10,294 nt of DNA from contig DLVL01000087.1 of the NCBI GenBank assembly GCA_003444085.1, positions 34,575 through 44,868 on the forward strand, written 5' to 3'. This document shows positions 1 to 7,443 of the stretch, piece after piece. A program made the translations under genes and the position numbers. Source of the stretch: Kosmotogaceae bacterium. GTDB lineage: Bacteria > Thermotogota > Thermotogae > Petrotogales > Kosmotogaceae. How positions within the stretch are numbered: the stretch's first letter is position 1; each line of letters begins with the position of its first letter. The notes beneath the pieces are model-generated. The model saw nothing but the letters and a program-made list of their open reading frames with translations. It searched no databases and was not told where the DNA came from.

Positions 1-1173
1 AATACGATAGTTCCATATCTGCGACCTGAAGTTCAGGCAGCAAGAGATTGGGAGGATGTGCCCGAAGAGATTCGGGACACTTTTGATAAACTGGGTATTC
101 CCGAAGCCGAGAGAAAGGCCCTGGCAGGAGTCGGAGCTCAATATGACTCTGAGATTGTCTATCAGAGCATCAAGAGAGAGCTTGAAAGCATTGGCGTAGT
201 ATTCCTTGATATGGAGTCTGCAGTAAGAGAGTACCCTGAAATCGTCAAGCGGTATTTCATGAGAGCTATTCCACCGTCAGATCACAAATATGCAGCATTA
301 CACGGGGCTTTCTGGAGCGGAGGTAGTTTTGTTTATGTTCCTGAACGTGTAAAAGTTCCACTCCCTTTGCAGGCCTATTTCCGCATGAGCACGGAAGGAA
401 GTGGCCAGTTTGAGCACACCCTGATTATTGCCGAGAAGGGGAGTAGTGTTGAATTCGTGGAAGGGTGTTCTGCCCCACGTTTCAATGAGATAAACCTTCA
501 TGTAGGCATGGTTGAGTTGTTCGTGCGAGAGAGCGCACGGGTTAAGTACTCTACAATCCAGAACTGGTCAAAGAACACACTCAACTTGAACTCAAAGAGA
601 GCTATTGTTGCTAAGGACGCTACCGTTGAATGGGTCTCCGGTTCTCTTGGGAGTAGCAAGACAATGCTTTATCCAGCTTCGTTTTTGGTTGGTGAAGGAG
701 CAAAGTCCGAGCACCTGGCCATCACTTATGCTGGTAAAGGCCAGCACATGGACACTGGCGCCAAAGTTTTCCACATGGCTCCAGGAACAAGCTCGGTTAT
801 AGACGCAAGGAGCATTAGCATCAATGGAGGATGGGCGTTCTACAGAGGTAAGCTTCACATTGCTTCAAATGCGAAAGGGTCAAAAGCAAATGTCAAATGC
901 ACGGCCCTGATGATGGATGATGATTCAAGGTCAGATACAGTGCCGGTTATCGAGGTGAATACCAGAGATGCAGACGTAGGCCATGAAGCCAGAATCGGAA
1001 GAATCAGTGACGACCAGATATACTACCTGACTACTCGTGGACTTTCTGAAGATCAGGCGAAGGCACTCATTGTAAGGGGTTTCGCTGAGCCAATTTCCAA
1101 AGAGTTTCCACTTGAGTATGCAGTAGAACTAAATCGTCTTCTAAACCTGGAGTTAGAAGGAGCTATTGGATAG
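1..1173 (+). CDS. sufB: Fe-S cluster assembly scaffold protein SufB (5' end cut by window)
   Basis: SufB is the core scaffold subunit of the cytosolic SufBCD complex, on which nascent Fe-S clusters are built. The frame is open from base 1, and the first residues (NTIVPYLRPEV, then WEDVPEEIRDTFDKLGIPEAE) match the SufB N-terminal region. The GTG at 58 is therefore internal, and roughly 75-80 residues are missing compared with typical 465-495-residue SufB proteins; 390 residues are visible. The C-terminal beta-helix core is intact. Cys at 898-900 (NVKC), followed 28 and 29 residues later by His-Glu (DVGHEA), reproduces the spacing of E. coli Cys405, His433 and Glu434, the residues implicated in cluster assembly at the SufB-SufD interface. 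The end (DDQIYYLTTRGLSEDQAKALIVRG) is the usual SufB tail. The N-terminal Cys cluster, if there is one, lies outside the window. sufD follows after 9 nt. sufC is presumably upstream but is not seen. Confidence 0.97.
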   Translation, partial: NTIVPYLRPEVQAARDWEDVPEEIRDTFDKLGIPEAERKALAGVGAQYDSEIVYQSIKRELESIGVVFLDMESAVREYPEIVKRYFMRAIPPSDHKYAALHGAFWSGGSFVYVPERVKVPLPLQAYFRMSTEGSGQFEHTLIIAEKGSSVEFVEGCSAPRFNEINLHVGMVELFVRESARVKYSTIQNWSKNTLNLNSKRAIVAKDATVEWVSGSLGSSKTMLYPASFLVGEGAKSEHLAITYAGKGQHMDTGAKVFHMAPGTSSVIDARSISINGGWAFYRGKLHIASNAKGSKANVKCTALMMDDDSRSDTVPVIEVNTRDADVGHEARIGRISDDQIYYLTTRGLSEDQAKALIVRGFAEPISKEFPLEYAVELNRLLNLELEGAIG

Positions 1174-1182
1174 GAGAATTAG

Positions 1183-2406
1183 ATGGAAAAAACGCTTTCA
1201 CTTTCACACGGTGAATTCAGATTGGTTGAACCTCATGTCAGTAGAATGTCCATGCCATCTTATGGTGAAAAAGAGCTTGAACAGATGCTCCAGATCTCTG
1301 GCAAAGATGCAGGGGAACTCAGAGCTTCTTCCTATCTAGAATACGTCGGAAGAGGTTTTCCAAAATGGAAAAGAGCTTCTCTTGAGTCAATGGAATTACC
1401 TCCGCTAGATACGAAAGCATCTGTAAAAACAGAAGGGGGCATACATTTCAGGTCAATGAACAGCATTACCGGCGAAGATCTGTCAATAATCAACAGGCTC
1501 AGCTTTGAAGGTTCCGATAGGAAGTTTGTCAGCATGGGGGATGCCTTCTTCAATTCTGGTTCAGTAATAGATGTGAAAAGGGTTGACAGGACTGCCGCTC
1601 CTGTTGTAATAACAGTCGAAGGAGATACCCCAACAATAATGTCAAATCTCTTCGTTCTGGATAAGCAGGTTGAACTGACTGTTGTGATTCGAAATAAGAC
1701 CGGTAGTGTCTTCTCATTAATGAACAACAGGTTCTTTGTTGATGAAGGCTCTTCACTCAATCTTCTATTCATTAACGAGGCTGATGCAGATGCCTTTGTT
1801 CTGAACAACTCCTATTACCTTTTGTCAAGTAACGCTCAGTTGAACATGTTTGATGTGAATCTTTCGGGAAAAGTTGTTGTTCCCTCCCATGTTTCAAGAC
1901 TAAACGGTGATTCAGCGGTTTCGAACAACTGGGCACTTTACTCCGCGACAGGCAGTTCTGTGTTCGACCTTTCTTACAAACTGAGACACTCGGCCAGAAA
2001 CACCAAGGGAGCGATAGATGGGATCGGGGTCTTGGGAGGGACTGCGAGATCTGTTTTCAGAGGTACTATTGATATCGACAAAGGTGCGAAGGATTCAAGG
2101 AGTTCAGAACACAGTGACGCACTCCTGCTTTCCGAAAAAGCTGTCTCCGATGCAATCCCCTCATTATCTGTCAAGGAGAACGATGTCGAAGCATCTCATG
2201 CGGCGACAGTCGGTTCGATTGACCAAGATGCAGTATACTATTTGCAGAACAGGGGACTGACTCAGGACGAAGCAGAGAGACTGATTGTCTCCGGGAAATT
2301 CGACCCTTTGATCGAGAGGATAAAAGAAGTGATCGGTGGAGAAATCGACGGAGGTGTAAGAGTTGCCATTATCAAACGACTCGGGAGTTTCTCTTGCGAG
2401 AATTAA
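1183..2406 (+). CDS. sufD: Fe-S cluster assembly protein SufD
   Basis: SufD is the paralogue of SufB and its partner in the SufBCD scaffold complex. The 407-residue product is within the normal SufD range. The N-terminal third is variable; the C-terminal part has the SufB/SufD signature (AVYYLQNRGLTQDEAERLIVSG), clearly homologous to the SufB tail upstream. His339 in the ASHAATVGS motif corresponds to the conserved SufD histidine (His360 in E. coli) that faces the SufB cysteine across the heterodimer. The ATG start has an AGGAG site at 1172-1176 that overlaps the sufB stop codon, with 6-nt spacing, so translation is probably coupled to sufB. The last 44 nt overlap the start of sufS. No truncation or frameshift is seen. 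Confidence 0.95.
   Translation: MEKTLSLSHGEFRLVEPHVSRMSMPSYGEKELEQMLQISGKDAGELRASSYLEYVGRGFPKWKRASLESMELPPLDTKASVKTEGGIHFRSMNSITGEDLSIINRLSFEGSDRKFVSMGDAFFNSGSVIDVKRVDRTAAPVVITVEGDTPTIMSNLFVLDKQVELTVVIRNKTGSVFSLMNNRFFVDEGSSLNLLFINEADADAFVLNNSYYLLSSNAQLNMFDVNLSGKVVVPSHVSRLNGDSAVSNNWALYSATGSSVFDLSYKLRHSARNTKGAIDGIGVLGGTARSVFRGTIDIDKGAKDSRSSEHSDALLLSEKAVSDAIPSLSVKENDVEASHAATVGSIDQDAVYYLQNRGLTQDEAERLIVSGKFDPLIERIKEVIGGEIDGGVRVAIIKRLGSFSCEN
2350..2356 (+). promoter_or_regulatory. Shine-Dalgarno site fixing the TTG start of sufS
   Basis: GGAGGTG lies inside the end of sufD, 6 nt before the TTG at 2363. It matches the anti-Shine-Dalgarno sequence almost perfectly. A GTG in the same frame (2354-2356) is followed at once by TAA, so it cannot be the start. 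No ATG or GTG start lies between 2363 and the conserved SufS N-terminal region, which makes the TTG the best-supported start. Confidence 0.8.
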
Positions 2407-3586
2407 GGAGGATTTCCCCGTCTTTCACGAATATCCTGGACTCGTCTATCTTGATAACGCTGCCACAACTCATAAACCTGATACTGTAATCAATGCACTT
2501 GTCAGCTTCTACACAAGAGAAAACTCAAATGTGCATAGAGCTGTTCATAGACTTGCTGAACGAGCTACGGTGCTTTTTGAGGATGCAAGAAGGGCAGTTG
2601 CCGACTTTGTAAATGCTGTTCCAGAACAGGTGGTCTTTACAAAGGGAACCACGGAATCCCTCAATCTACTGGCTTATTCCCTTTCACTTTCCGAAGAGTT
2701 CAAGACTTTTATTGCACCCCAATTTGAACATCACAGCAATTTCGTGCCCTGGCAACAGATGTCCAGAAGGTTCGGCAGAGAATTCATTCCTCTAGAAATT
2801 AATGGAGCCGAGCTGGAGCTGGATACTCTTGAGAGGGTTATAAGCAATCGGAAAAACGGTTTCGTACTCGCGGTGTCAGGTTTAACCAATTCAACCGGGT
2901 TCAAGCTTCCTATCAGACAGGTGGTTGATATGGTTCACAAGAGTGGAGGGATAATCGTAATAGATGGCGCACAGTTGATTCCACATGAACCATTCGATTT
3001 TGAGGATTCAATGGTTGATTTCCTTGCTTTTTCTGCCCACAAGATGTTGGGACCCACCGGAATAGGGGCACTTGTCGGGAAAAGAGAACTGCTCGAAAGA
3101 CTGCCGCCTTTTGCTTTTGGCGGAGAAATGATTGATAGGGTCGATCTACACGATACAACCTTTGCGTCGATTCCCCAGAAATTCGAAGCTGGAACACCAA
3201 ATATCGCCGGAGCTACAGGTTTTCTTGCAGCAATCGACTACCTTAATGGGCTCAACAGAACAATTGTGGCAGAACACATTGAAAGGCTCACTTCATTATG
3301 CCACGAGGAGTTATCCAGCATCCCTGGCCTGAGGATTCTGAGTCCTGAGAAATCTCATGGTATTGTGAGTTTTGTTCACGAGAGTGTACACCCTCACGAT
3401 CTTGCTGAGTTTCTCAGTCAGAACTTTGACGTTGCAATAAGAAGCGGCCATCATTGTGCGCAGCCGCAGATGAAAGGACTCGGCATCAGATCGTCTTGTA
3501 GAGCATCGTTCTATATATATAACACTGTCGAAGACGTAGAAGTCCTTGCGAAAGGTATCAGAAATGCTGTGAGGTGGTTTGGATGA
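2363..3586 (+). CDS. sufS: Cysteine desulfurase SufS (group II, PLP-dependent)
   Basis: SufS converts L-cysteine to L-alanine and holds the released sulfur as a persulfide for transfer to an acceptor, here most likely SufU. The 407-residue product shows the family landmarks in order: VYLDNAATTHKP near the N-terminus, the PLP-stacking histidine pair at 123-124 (FEHHSN), the PLP Schiff-base lysine Lys227 (FSAHKMLGPTGIGAL), and the persulfide cysteine Cys365 in RSGHHCAQPQM. The last motif is the group II (SufS/CsdB) form rather than the IscS/NifS form. The start is TTG at 2363, giving a 44-nt overlap with sufD and leaving 14 residues before the typical KEDFPVF start of the fold. The stop TGA overlaps the sufU ATG (ATGA). 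Confidence 0.96.
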   Translation: MPLSNDSGVSLARIKEDFPVFHEYPGLVYLDNAATTHKPDTVINALVSFYTRENSNVHRAVHRLAERATVLFEDARRAVADFVNAVPEQVVFTKGTTESLNLLAYSLSLSEEFKTFIAPQFEHHSNFVPWQQMSRRFGREFIPLEINGAELELDTLERVISNRKNGFVLAVSGLTNSTGFKLPIRQVVDMVHKSGGIIVIDGAQLIPHEPFDFEDSMVDFLAFSAHKMLGPTGIGALVGKRELLERLPPFAFGGEMIDRVDLHDTTFASIPQKFEAGTPNIAGATGFLAAIDYLNGLNRTIVAEHIERLTSLCHEELSSIPGLRILSPEKSHGIVSFVHESVHPHDLAEFLSQNFDVAIRSGHHCAQPQMKGLGIRSSCRASFYIYNTVEDVEVLAKGIRNAVRWFG

Positions 3587-4008
3587 GTCTTGATGATCTA
3601 TACACTGATTTCATTCTTTCACACTCAAACTCAAGTCCCCATAAGGGAACTCTTGAAGACGCCGACCTCAGAGAAGAAGCAAGGAATCTATCCTGCGGCG
3701 ATGAGCTGGAAATATTCATGGCACTTGATGATGGAAGGATCTCACATGTTAGATTTGATGGACACGGTTGTGCCATAAGTGTCGCAAGTGCTTCTGTAAT
3801 GGCCCAGCTCCTCGAAGGCAAAGAGATACTCAGAGCAAGAGAGATAGTGAGGAGTTTTCTCGGGCTCTTTAGTGATGATGAAGTAGTAGATGAAACGTTG
3901 CTCGACGATGCGGTTGTGCTTAAACAGGTAAAACGGTTTCCGATGAGAGTAAAGTGTGTTACCCTTGCCTGGCATGCAGTTGAGGGGATGCTGAAGGATC
4001 TCGAATAA
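3583..4008 (+). CDS. sufU: SufU-type Fe-S assembly / sulfur-acceptor protein
   Basis: This IscU-fold protein of 141 residues belongs to the SufU subgroup. In Bacillus, SufU binds zinc and accepts the persulfide sulfur from SufS; acting as a scaffold is the older proposal. The ligand residues are all present: Cys38 and Asp40 (SCGDE), Cys63 (GHGCAIS) and Cys125 (RVKCVTLAWHA). The 62-residue spacing from Cys63 to Cys125 equals that of B. subtilis SufU (Cys66 to Cys128) and includes the insertion absent from IscU; Arg122 precedes the last Cys as in SufU. The ATG at 3583 overlaps the sufS stop and has GAGGTGG at 3571-3577 with 5-nt spacing. A GTG three codons upstream (3574) lies inside this ribosome site and is rejected as the start. 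The gene is the last of the suf operon, with a hairpin 7 nt after its stop. Confidence 0.95.
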   Translation: MSLDDLYTDFILSHSNSSPHKGTLEDADLREEARNLSCGDELEIFMALDDGRISHVRFDGHGCAISVASASVMAQLLEGKEILRAREIVRSFLGLFSDDEVVDETLLDDAVVLKQVKRFPMRVKCVTLAWHAVEGMLKDLE

Positions 4009-4044
4009 AAAAAGACCGGTGTGAAATACACCGGTGAACGTTTT
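4007..4044. terminator. Bidirectional intrinsic terminator between convergent operons
   Basis: A perfect 8-bp stem, ACCGGTGT (4015-4022) and ACACCGGT (4028-4035), encloses a 5-nt loop. Seven A residues (4007-4013), overlapping the sufU stop codon, become a U7 tract just after the hairpin on the minus strand, so it is a textbook terminator for the aminotransferase operon, about 110 nt past that stop. On the plus strand only GAACG and then TTTT follow, so termination of the suf operon looks weaker. The rest of the gap (4045-4146) shows an A6 run at 4117-4122 and AT-rich sequence, but no other structure I can support. Confidence 0.85.
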
Positions 4045-4146
4045 CGCTGAAGTAACCCTCGAAAGTAATTATAACCCCATAATATTCAGGTTTTGACTTC
4101 ATGCGTAAAACGTCACAAAAAAGCAACTATATTGTTTCATGAAGCA

Positions 4147-5334
4147 CTATTTTCTTGAGTATTCTTCTATACCCAGTTTGATCAACCTGCAAGCATCTCT
4201 GAGTTTTTCAACAGAGAGTACATAGGCGATTCTTATTTCACTCTTGCCAGCGCCTCCGGTTTCATAGAAGCCTTCAAGTGGTGCAACCATAACAGTTTTC
4301 CCATCAACAGAGAAATCCGTCAACATCCACTTCACGAAATCCTCTGCATTTTCTACGGGGAGCTTGACAGAAATATAGAGAGCACCTTCAGGAAGCTGCA
4401 TTTCAAGTCCGGGAATCTGAGATAATTCATCAAAAACCACGTTCCTTCTGTTTTCATACTCTTTTCTGATTTGATCAGTGTAGCTTTCGGGAAGTCCAAG
4501 CAAACCTACAGCACCAACTTGAGAGACTGCCGGAGGACAGAGTCTTGCCTGCGCAAACTTCAAGCACGTGTCAATAATCTGATTGTTACGAGTCGTTAGA
4601 GAACCTATGCGCGCACCACAGGCACTGAAACGTTTCGAGACACTGTCAATAAGGATGATTCTGTCACTGTTGTCATAGTTAGCAACTGAGCTTGATGCTC
4701 TTCCGTCAAACACCAGTTCTCTGTAGACCTCATCCGCTATGAGGAAGAGACCGTTCTCTTCAGCAAAGGTTGTAAGCCTTTCGAGTTCCTCAGGAGAATA
4801 TACTGTACCGGTTGGATTTGAAGGGTGGGAAAAGAGCACTGCTTTTGTTTTCTCAGACAACACAGCTTCGAATTCCTCTTTCGGAGGTAATCTGTAGCCG
4901 TTCTTAATCGTCGAGGTTACGGCCTTCAGTCTTATTCCCAGCATGGATGCAAAGCCTTTGTAGTTGGCATAATATGGCTCAATAACGATGATTTCATCCT
5001 CAGGATCAGCAATTGCTCCAAGAGCAAAAATGATCGCTTCACTTGCTCCAGCAGTAACAAGAGTCTGTGATGGATCGAAATCAAGGGACCATCTTCTGAA
5101 ATACCTGCAGAAAGCTTCTCGCAGTTCTACGATTCCTGCGGTATGGGTGTAAGCAACAACTTCTGGCGATGCTTTGCGGATCAGATCGTAGAAACTGTCC
5201 GGCGTGATTATGTCTGGCTGCCCAATATTCAGGTGGTAAATCTCCACCCCTCTTGAGCGAGCTGCTTCAGCAAACGGTACCAACTTCCTGATTGGTGATG
5301 CCGGCATGCGTGATCCTCTCAAAGAAATACTCAT
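4147..5334 (-). CDS. Class I/II pyridoxal-phosphate aminotransferase (AspC-like)
   Basis: This fold type I PLP enzyme would exchange an amino group between an amino acid and a 2-oxo acid in the cytosol. The 395 residues carry the family marks: GASEAI at 96-101 (cofactor phosphate region), Asn173 in SNPTG, Asp201 and Tyr204 in ADEVY, the Schiff-base Lys234 in SVSKRFSACGARIG, with Arg242 in the same motif, and Arg368 (EIRIAYVL), the usual substrate-carboxylate arginine. Annotators normally call this type aspartate aminotransferase, but the substrate cannot be read from sequence, and an aromatic or other amino acid is possible. The ATG has GGGGAGGT on the minus strand (5342-5349) with 7-nt spacing. 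This site lies in the last codons of the 88-residue upstream gene, only 5 nt away, so the enzyme is co-transcribed with the TPR protein and probably translationally coupled. Confidence 0.9.
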   Translation of the reverse strand: MSISLRGSRMPASPIRKLVPFAEAARSRGVEIYHLNIGQPDIITPDSFYDLIRKASPEVVAYTHTAGIVELREAFCRYFRRWSLDFDPSQTLVTAGASEAIIFALGAIADPEDEIIVIEPYYANYKGFASMLGIRLKAVTSTIKNGYRLPPKEEFEAVLSEKTKAVLFSHPSNPTGTVYSPEELERLTTFAEENGLFLIADEVYRELVFDGRASSSVANYDNSDRIILIDSVSKRFSACGARIGSLTTRNNQIIDTCLKFAQARLCPPAVSQVGAVGLLGLPESYTDQIRKEYENRRNVVFDELSQIPGLEMQLPEGALYISVKLPVENAEDFVKWMLTDFSVDGKTVMVAPLEGFYETGGAGKSEIRIAYVLSVEKLRDACRLIKLGIEEYSRK

Positions 5335-5339
5335 AACAG

Positions 5340-5606
5340 CTACCTCCCCTTCTGGTCACCGGTATTAACTGAATCGTCTTGCTCTTCTTCCTTATCAGAA
5401 CTACCGCCAATGAAATACTTACCAGGATTCTCGCTAACCTCTGTAACCCCTCCCATAAGTACAAACAACGACTTCATGGCTTGTTCCAGCTCTTCATCAC
5501 TGAGCTCCTCTTTCAGTAGTGATTCTATCGTATCACGGTCTACCCTGTCTGGATCTATCTTACTGATTACTTTGAGCAGTCTTTCAAATACCTCTTCATT
5601 CGTCAT
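5340..5606 (-). CDS. Small acidic-tailed protein of unknown function (88 aa)
   Basis: I do not recognise this family. The 88-residue product begins MTNEEVFERLLKVI and has an N-terminal segment (about 1-52) that reads as amphipathic helices, including DTIESLLKEELSDEELEQAMK. A short PGKYFIGG stretch (61-68) follows, then a polar tail of about 20 residues rich in Asp and Glu (SSDKEEEQDDSV) that is probably disordered. There is no signal peptide, no membrane segment and no cysteine. The ATG at 5606 has GGAGGT on the minus strand (5612-5617) with 5-nt spacing. The frame stays open further upstream (to 5843), but that part runs through the TPR gene and reads as leucine-rich non-coding translation. 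The start overlaps the TPR gene by 11 nt and the stop is 5 nt from the aminotransferase, so it sits inside a coupled operon. A partner or adaptor for one neighbour is possible but unproven. Confidence 0.8.
   Translation of the reverse strand: MTNEEVFERLLKVISKIDPDRVDRDTIESLLKEELSDEELEQAMKSLFVLMGGVTEVSENPGKYFIGGSSDKEEEQDDSVNTGDQKGR
5342..5349 (-). promoter_or_regulatory. Shine-Dalgarno site of the aminotransferase gene
   Basis: The minus strand reads GGGGAGGT, 7 nt before the ATG at 5334. The site is embedded in the last codons of the upstream small gene, so ribosomes finishing that gene pass directly over it. Confidence 0.75.
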
Positions 5607-7350
5607 TGTATACCTCCATATCGACAAGTTTAACAAGAGTCTTGACAAAACTACTACCTGAAACGACAGTTGATGCCAGTTCATCAAGAGTTCCAGCAGA
5701 AGCTGAGTACAGAACAGCAAGAGCAAAACTGGCAACATCAGAATCTGCACTTTCGAGAAGTGAATCGAACTCAACTTCTTTCTCCACAATCTTGGAGACT
5801 TCTCGGGCGAAGGAATCGTCAAGATCTCTGAGTGATAATACAAGCCTTTCCAAAATCTCTATGAAGAAAGCTTTTCCATGACCAAGCGCCCACTTGTATA
5901 CTTCACCCAGACTTTTGCAGATAGCGAGAGCCCGGCCTTCGCCTGAGACAATATACGGAAAGCGAGAGGTGAAAACATCTATCTCTCTCAGATTCGATGA
6001 CAGATGCGGGATCAAGTCAAGGAAAGCATTTATAGCAGACATGTCTATCGGAATGGTTTCTACTATTCTACCCGAGGAAAATGCCAGGATGCGTTTCCTG
6101 GGAGCATCTGGGAGCCCTGAGTCTCCGAGAAGATCGAGCAGTTCTCCGTAGTCGATTCTTCTGTTTTCGGCTACACAGCCGCTGAATAGCTTGTCGTTAC
6201 TGGACTCCATCAGAAGAATCTCATCAAGGAAATCGTCGATTCCCGATTCATAACTGTTAATCACAGAAACAAGCAGCGGATCTTCCAGGTCAGATGGTCG
6301 GTCAAGTATCCCCTCAAGATAACCGTAGGTAATTATCATTTCTTTCAGAGCAGTCCTTCTGTCCGAAATCTCGGCGTATGAAATGGCAACTTCATATTCG
6401 CCCAGGAGCAATGAAGTGATTGATAAGGCCACACAAGCCTTCGGATCGTCTGTAGTCTCATAGTAGCTCTTAAGGTCAGCAAAAGCATCTTCTACAAGGC
6501 CAATGCTTCTCTTGAGTAGTCCTAGTTCGTAAAGGACAACGGGAGTAGATGAAAGTTGATAAGCATGATGCAGATCATTCATGGCTTCCTGTAGCTTACC
6601 CATTCTTGTTCTTGAAAAAGCACGATTGTAAAAGAATAGCCACCTTTCTTCTTTGTTGATCGCTTGAGAAAAAGCTATCTCTGCTTGTTTGTATTGCTGC
6701 AGTTCGTTGAGTACCACGCCTCTCCTGAGTTGAGCATCCGTATAGAGAGCGAAATTCTCGGGCAGCCTCTCGATGATGCTCAGAGCCGTTTGAAATTGCC
6801 CCAAAGAGATATAAGCGTCGAGAATCCCGATGACCGGAAGATGAAATGTGCCATTTGAGCTATCTATCGCTCTCTCAAAACTGACAATAGCATCCTCATA
6901 TTCTTCTCTCGAAATAAGAAGCTTGCCCAGCTCGTGGTATCCAATGTAGAAATCGGGCTTTATGGAAATGCAAGACCTGAGATCGAGCTCTGCTCGCTCT
7001 ATTTCTCCAAGTTTGATCATAAACAACGCTCTGTAAAAGGGGTAACGGTAGTCCTCTCTTATGCTTCTTGCTTCCTCAAGTAGTTCTCCGCAGACTCCAT
7101 ATTCGTTGTTTGACAACTTCTTCTTGAAAAGTTCGTAGAGATGGTATAAGAGATAAGACTCGTAATAGTCATCTCTACTTACTTCACATTGTTTTCGCAG
7201 TCCCCTTACAATCACTTCTGAGTCTATCTCATCATTCTCTGCAATCTTCTGAAGATCTTCAGCGAGTACTGGCAGCTTCAGCGGAAGATTCATGGCCTTT
7301 GCTTTGGCAGGCTTTAGAGGAAGATAGACAAGCGCATCGATCCGCGACAA
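5596..7350 (-). CDS. TPR-repeat protein of unknown function
   Basis: The 584-residue soluble protein has no signal peptide or membrane segment. Residues about 101-330 form roughly six or seven tetratricopeptide-like helical pairs. The clearest are 134-167 (YHELGKLLISREEYEDAIVSFERAI), 207-234 (QLRRGVVLNELQQYKQAEIAFSQAI) and 238-266 (LFFYNRAFSRTRMGKLQEAMNDL). TPR arrays bind other proteins. Residues about 340-584 match no fold I recognise; they look alpha-helical and end in helices rich in acidic residues and Ser/Ala/Val/Leu. The chosen start is TTG at 7350, because GGAGGTG (7356-7362, minus strand) stands 5 nt before it. The upstream TTG at 7380 has no such site, and the ATG at 7293 has only a weak one. 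It is the first gene of the operon with the 88-residue protein and the aminotransferase, and it is divergent from secG. Its role cannot be assigned from sequence. Confidence 0.88.
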   Translation of the reverse strand: MSRIDALVYLPLKPAKAKAMNLPLKLPVLAEDLQKIAENDEIDSEVIVRGLRKQCEVSRDDYYESYLLYHLYELFKKKLSNNEYGVCGELLEEARSIREDYRYPFYRALFMIKLGEIERAELDLRSCISIKPDFYIGYHELGKLLISREEYEDAIVSFERAIDSSNGTFHLPVIGILDAYISLGQFQTALSIIERLPENFALYTDAQLRRGVVLNELQQYKQAEIAFSQAINKEERWLFFYNRAFSRTRMGKLQEAMNDLHHAYQLSSTPVVLYELGLLKRSIGLVEDAFADLKSYYETTDDPKACVALSITSLLLGEYEVAISYAEISDRRTALKEMIITYGYLEGILDRPSDLEDPLLVSVINSYESGIDDFLDEILLMESSNDKLFSGCVAENRRIDYGELLDLLGDSGLPDAPRKRILAFSSGRIVETIPIDMSAINAFLDLIPHLSSNLREIDVFTSRFPYIVSGEGRALAICKSLGEVYKWALGHGKAFFIEILERLVLSLRDLDDSFAREVSKIVEKEVEFDSLLESADSDVASFALAVLYSASAGTLDELASTVVSGSSFVKTLVKLVDMEVYNDE

Positions 7351-7355
7351 AATGA

Positions 7356-7362
7356 CACCTCC
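7356..7362 (-). promoter_or_regulatory. Shine-Dalgarno site deciding the TTG start of the TPR gene
   Basis: GGAGGTG on the minus strand, 5 nt before TTG at 7350. The in-frame TTG 30 nt upstream lies before this site, and the first in-frame ATG (7293) lacks a comparable one. Confidence 0.75.
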
Positions 7363-7374
7363 GGGTAAGATGCG

Positions 7375-7408
7375 TTGCAAACTCTGTTAAACTCTAATAT
7401 AGTATAAT
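7375..7408 (+). promoter_or_regulatory. Putative promoter of secG-tyrS in the divergent intergenic region
   Basis: The 93-nt gap between the TPR gene and secG holds an AT-rich core. On the plus strand, TTGCAA (7375-7380) is followed after 17 nt by TATAGT (7398-7403), which overlaps a perfect TATAAT at 7403-7408. Either hexamer could be the -10; TATAAT alone lacks a good -35 at normal spacing. The minus strand of the same core reads TATTATACTATATT and could supply the -10 of the divergent TPR operon, but no clear -35 is seen there. The two promoters would overlap. Confidence 0.55.
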
Positions 7409-7443
7409 ACGAAAACAGAACCATTGCATGAGGAGGATGGATT

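Noticed and set aside
58..60. GTG as the start of sufB
   Set aside because: The frame is open from base 1, and the residues before it match conserved SufB sequence, so the gene begins outside the window.
1332..1808. 158-residue minus-strand open frame inside sufD
   Set aside because: It lies fully within sufD, shows no recognisable motif, and the sufD frame is clearly the coding one.
4091..4133. TTGACT and TATATT as a plus-strand promoter between the convergent operons
   Set aside because: The spacing is 29 nt, and no plus-strand gene follows; the downstream gene is on the opposite strand.
4111..4143. Second minus-strand terminator at the A6 run (U6 on the minus strand)
   Set aside because: Only 3-bp stems can be drawn before the U tract, so it is much weaker than the hairpin at 4015-4035.
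5607..5843. Upstream extension of the 88-residue gene to a 167-residue product
   Set aside because: The extra part runs through the TPR gene in another frame and is a leucine-rich shadow; the ATG at 5606 has a well-placed GGAGGT site.
7378..7380. TTG at 7380 as the TPR protein start
   Set aside because: No ribosome site stands before it, while the TTG at 7350 has GGAGGTG at ideal spacing.
7409..7443. T-box or other riboswitch controlling tyrS
   Set aside because: The leader before secG is too short, and the secG-tyrS gap is 7 nt, leaving no room for a T-box.
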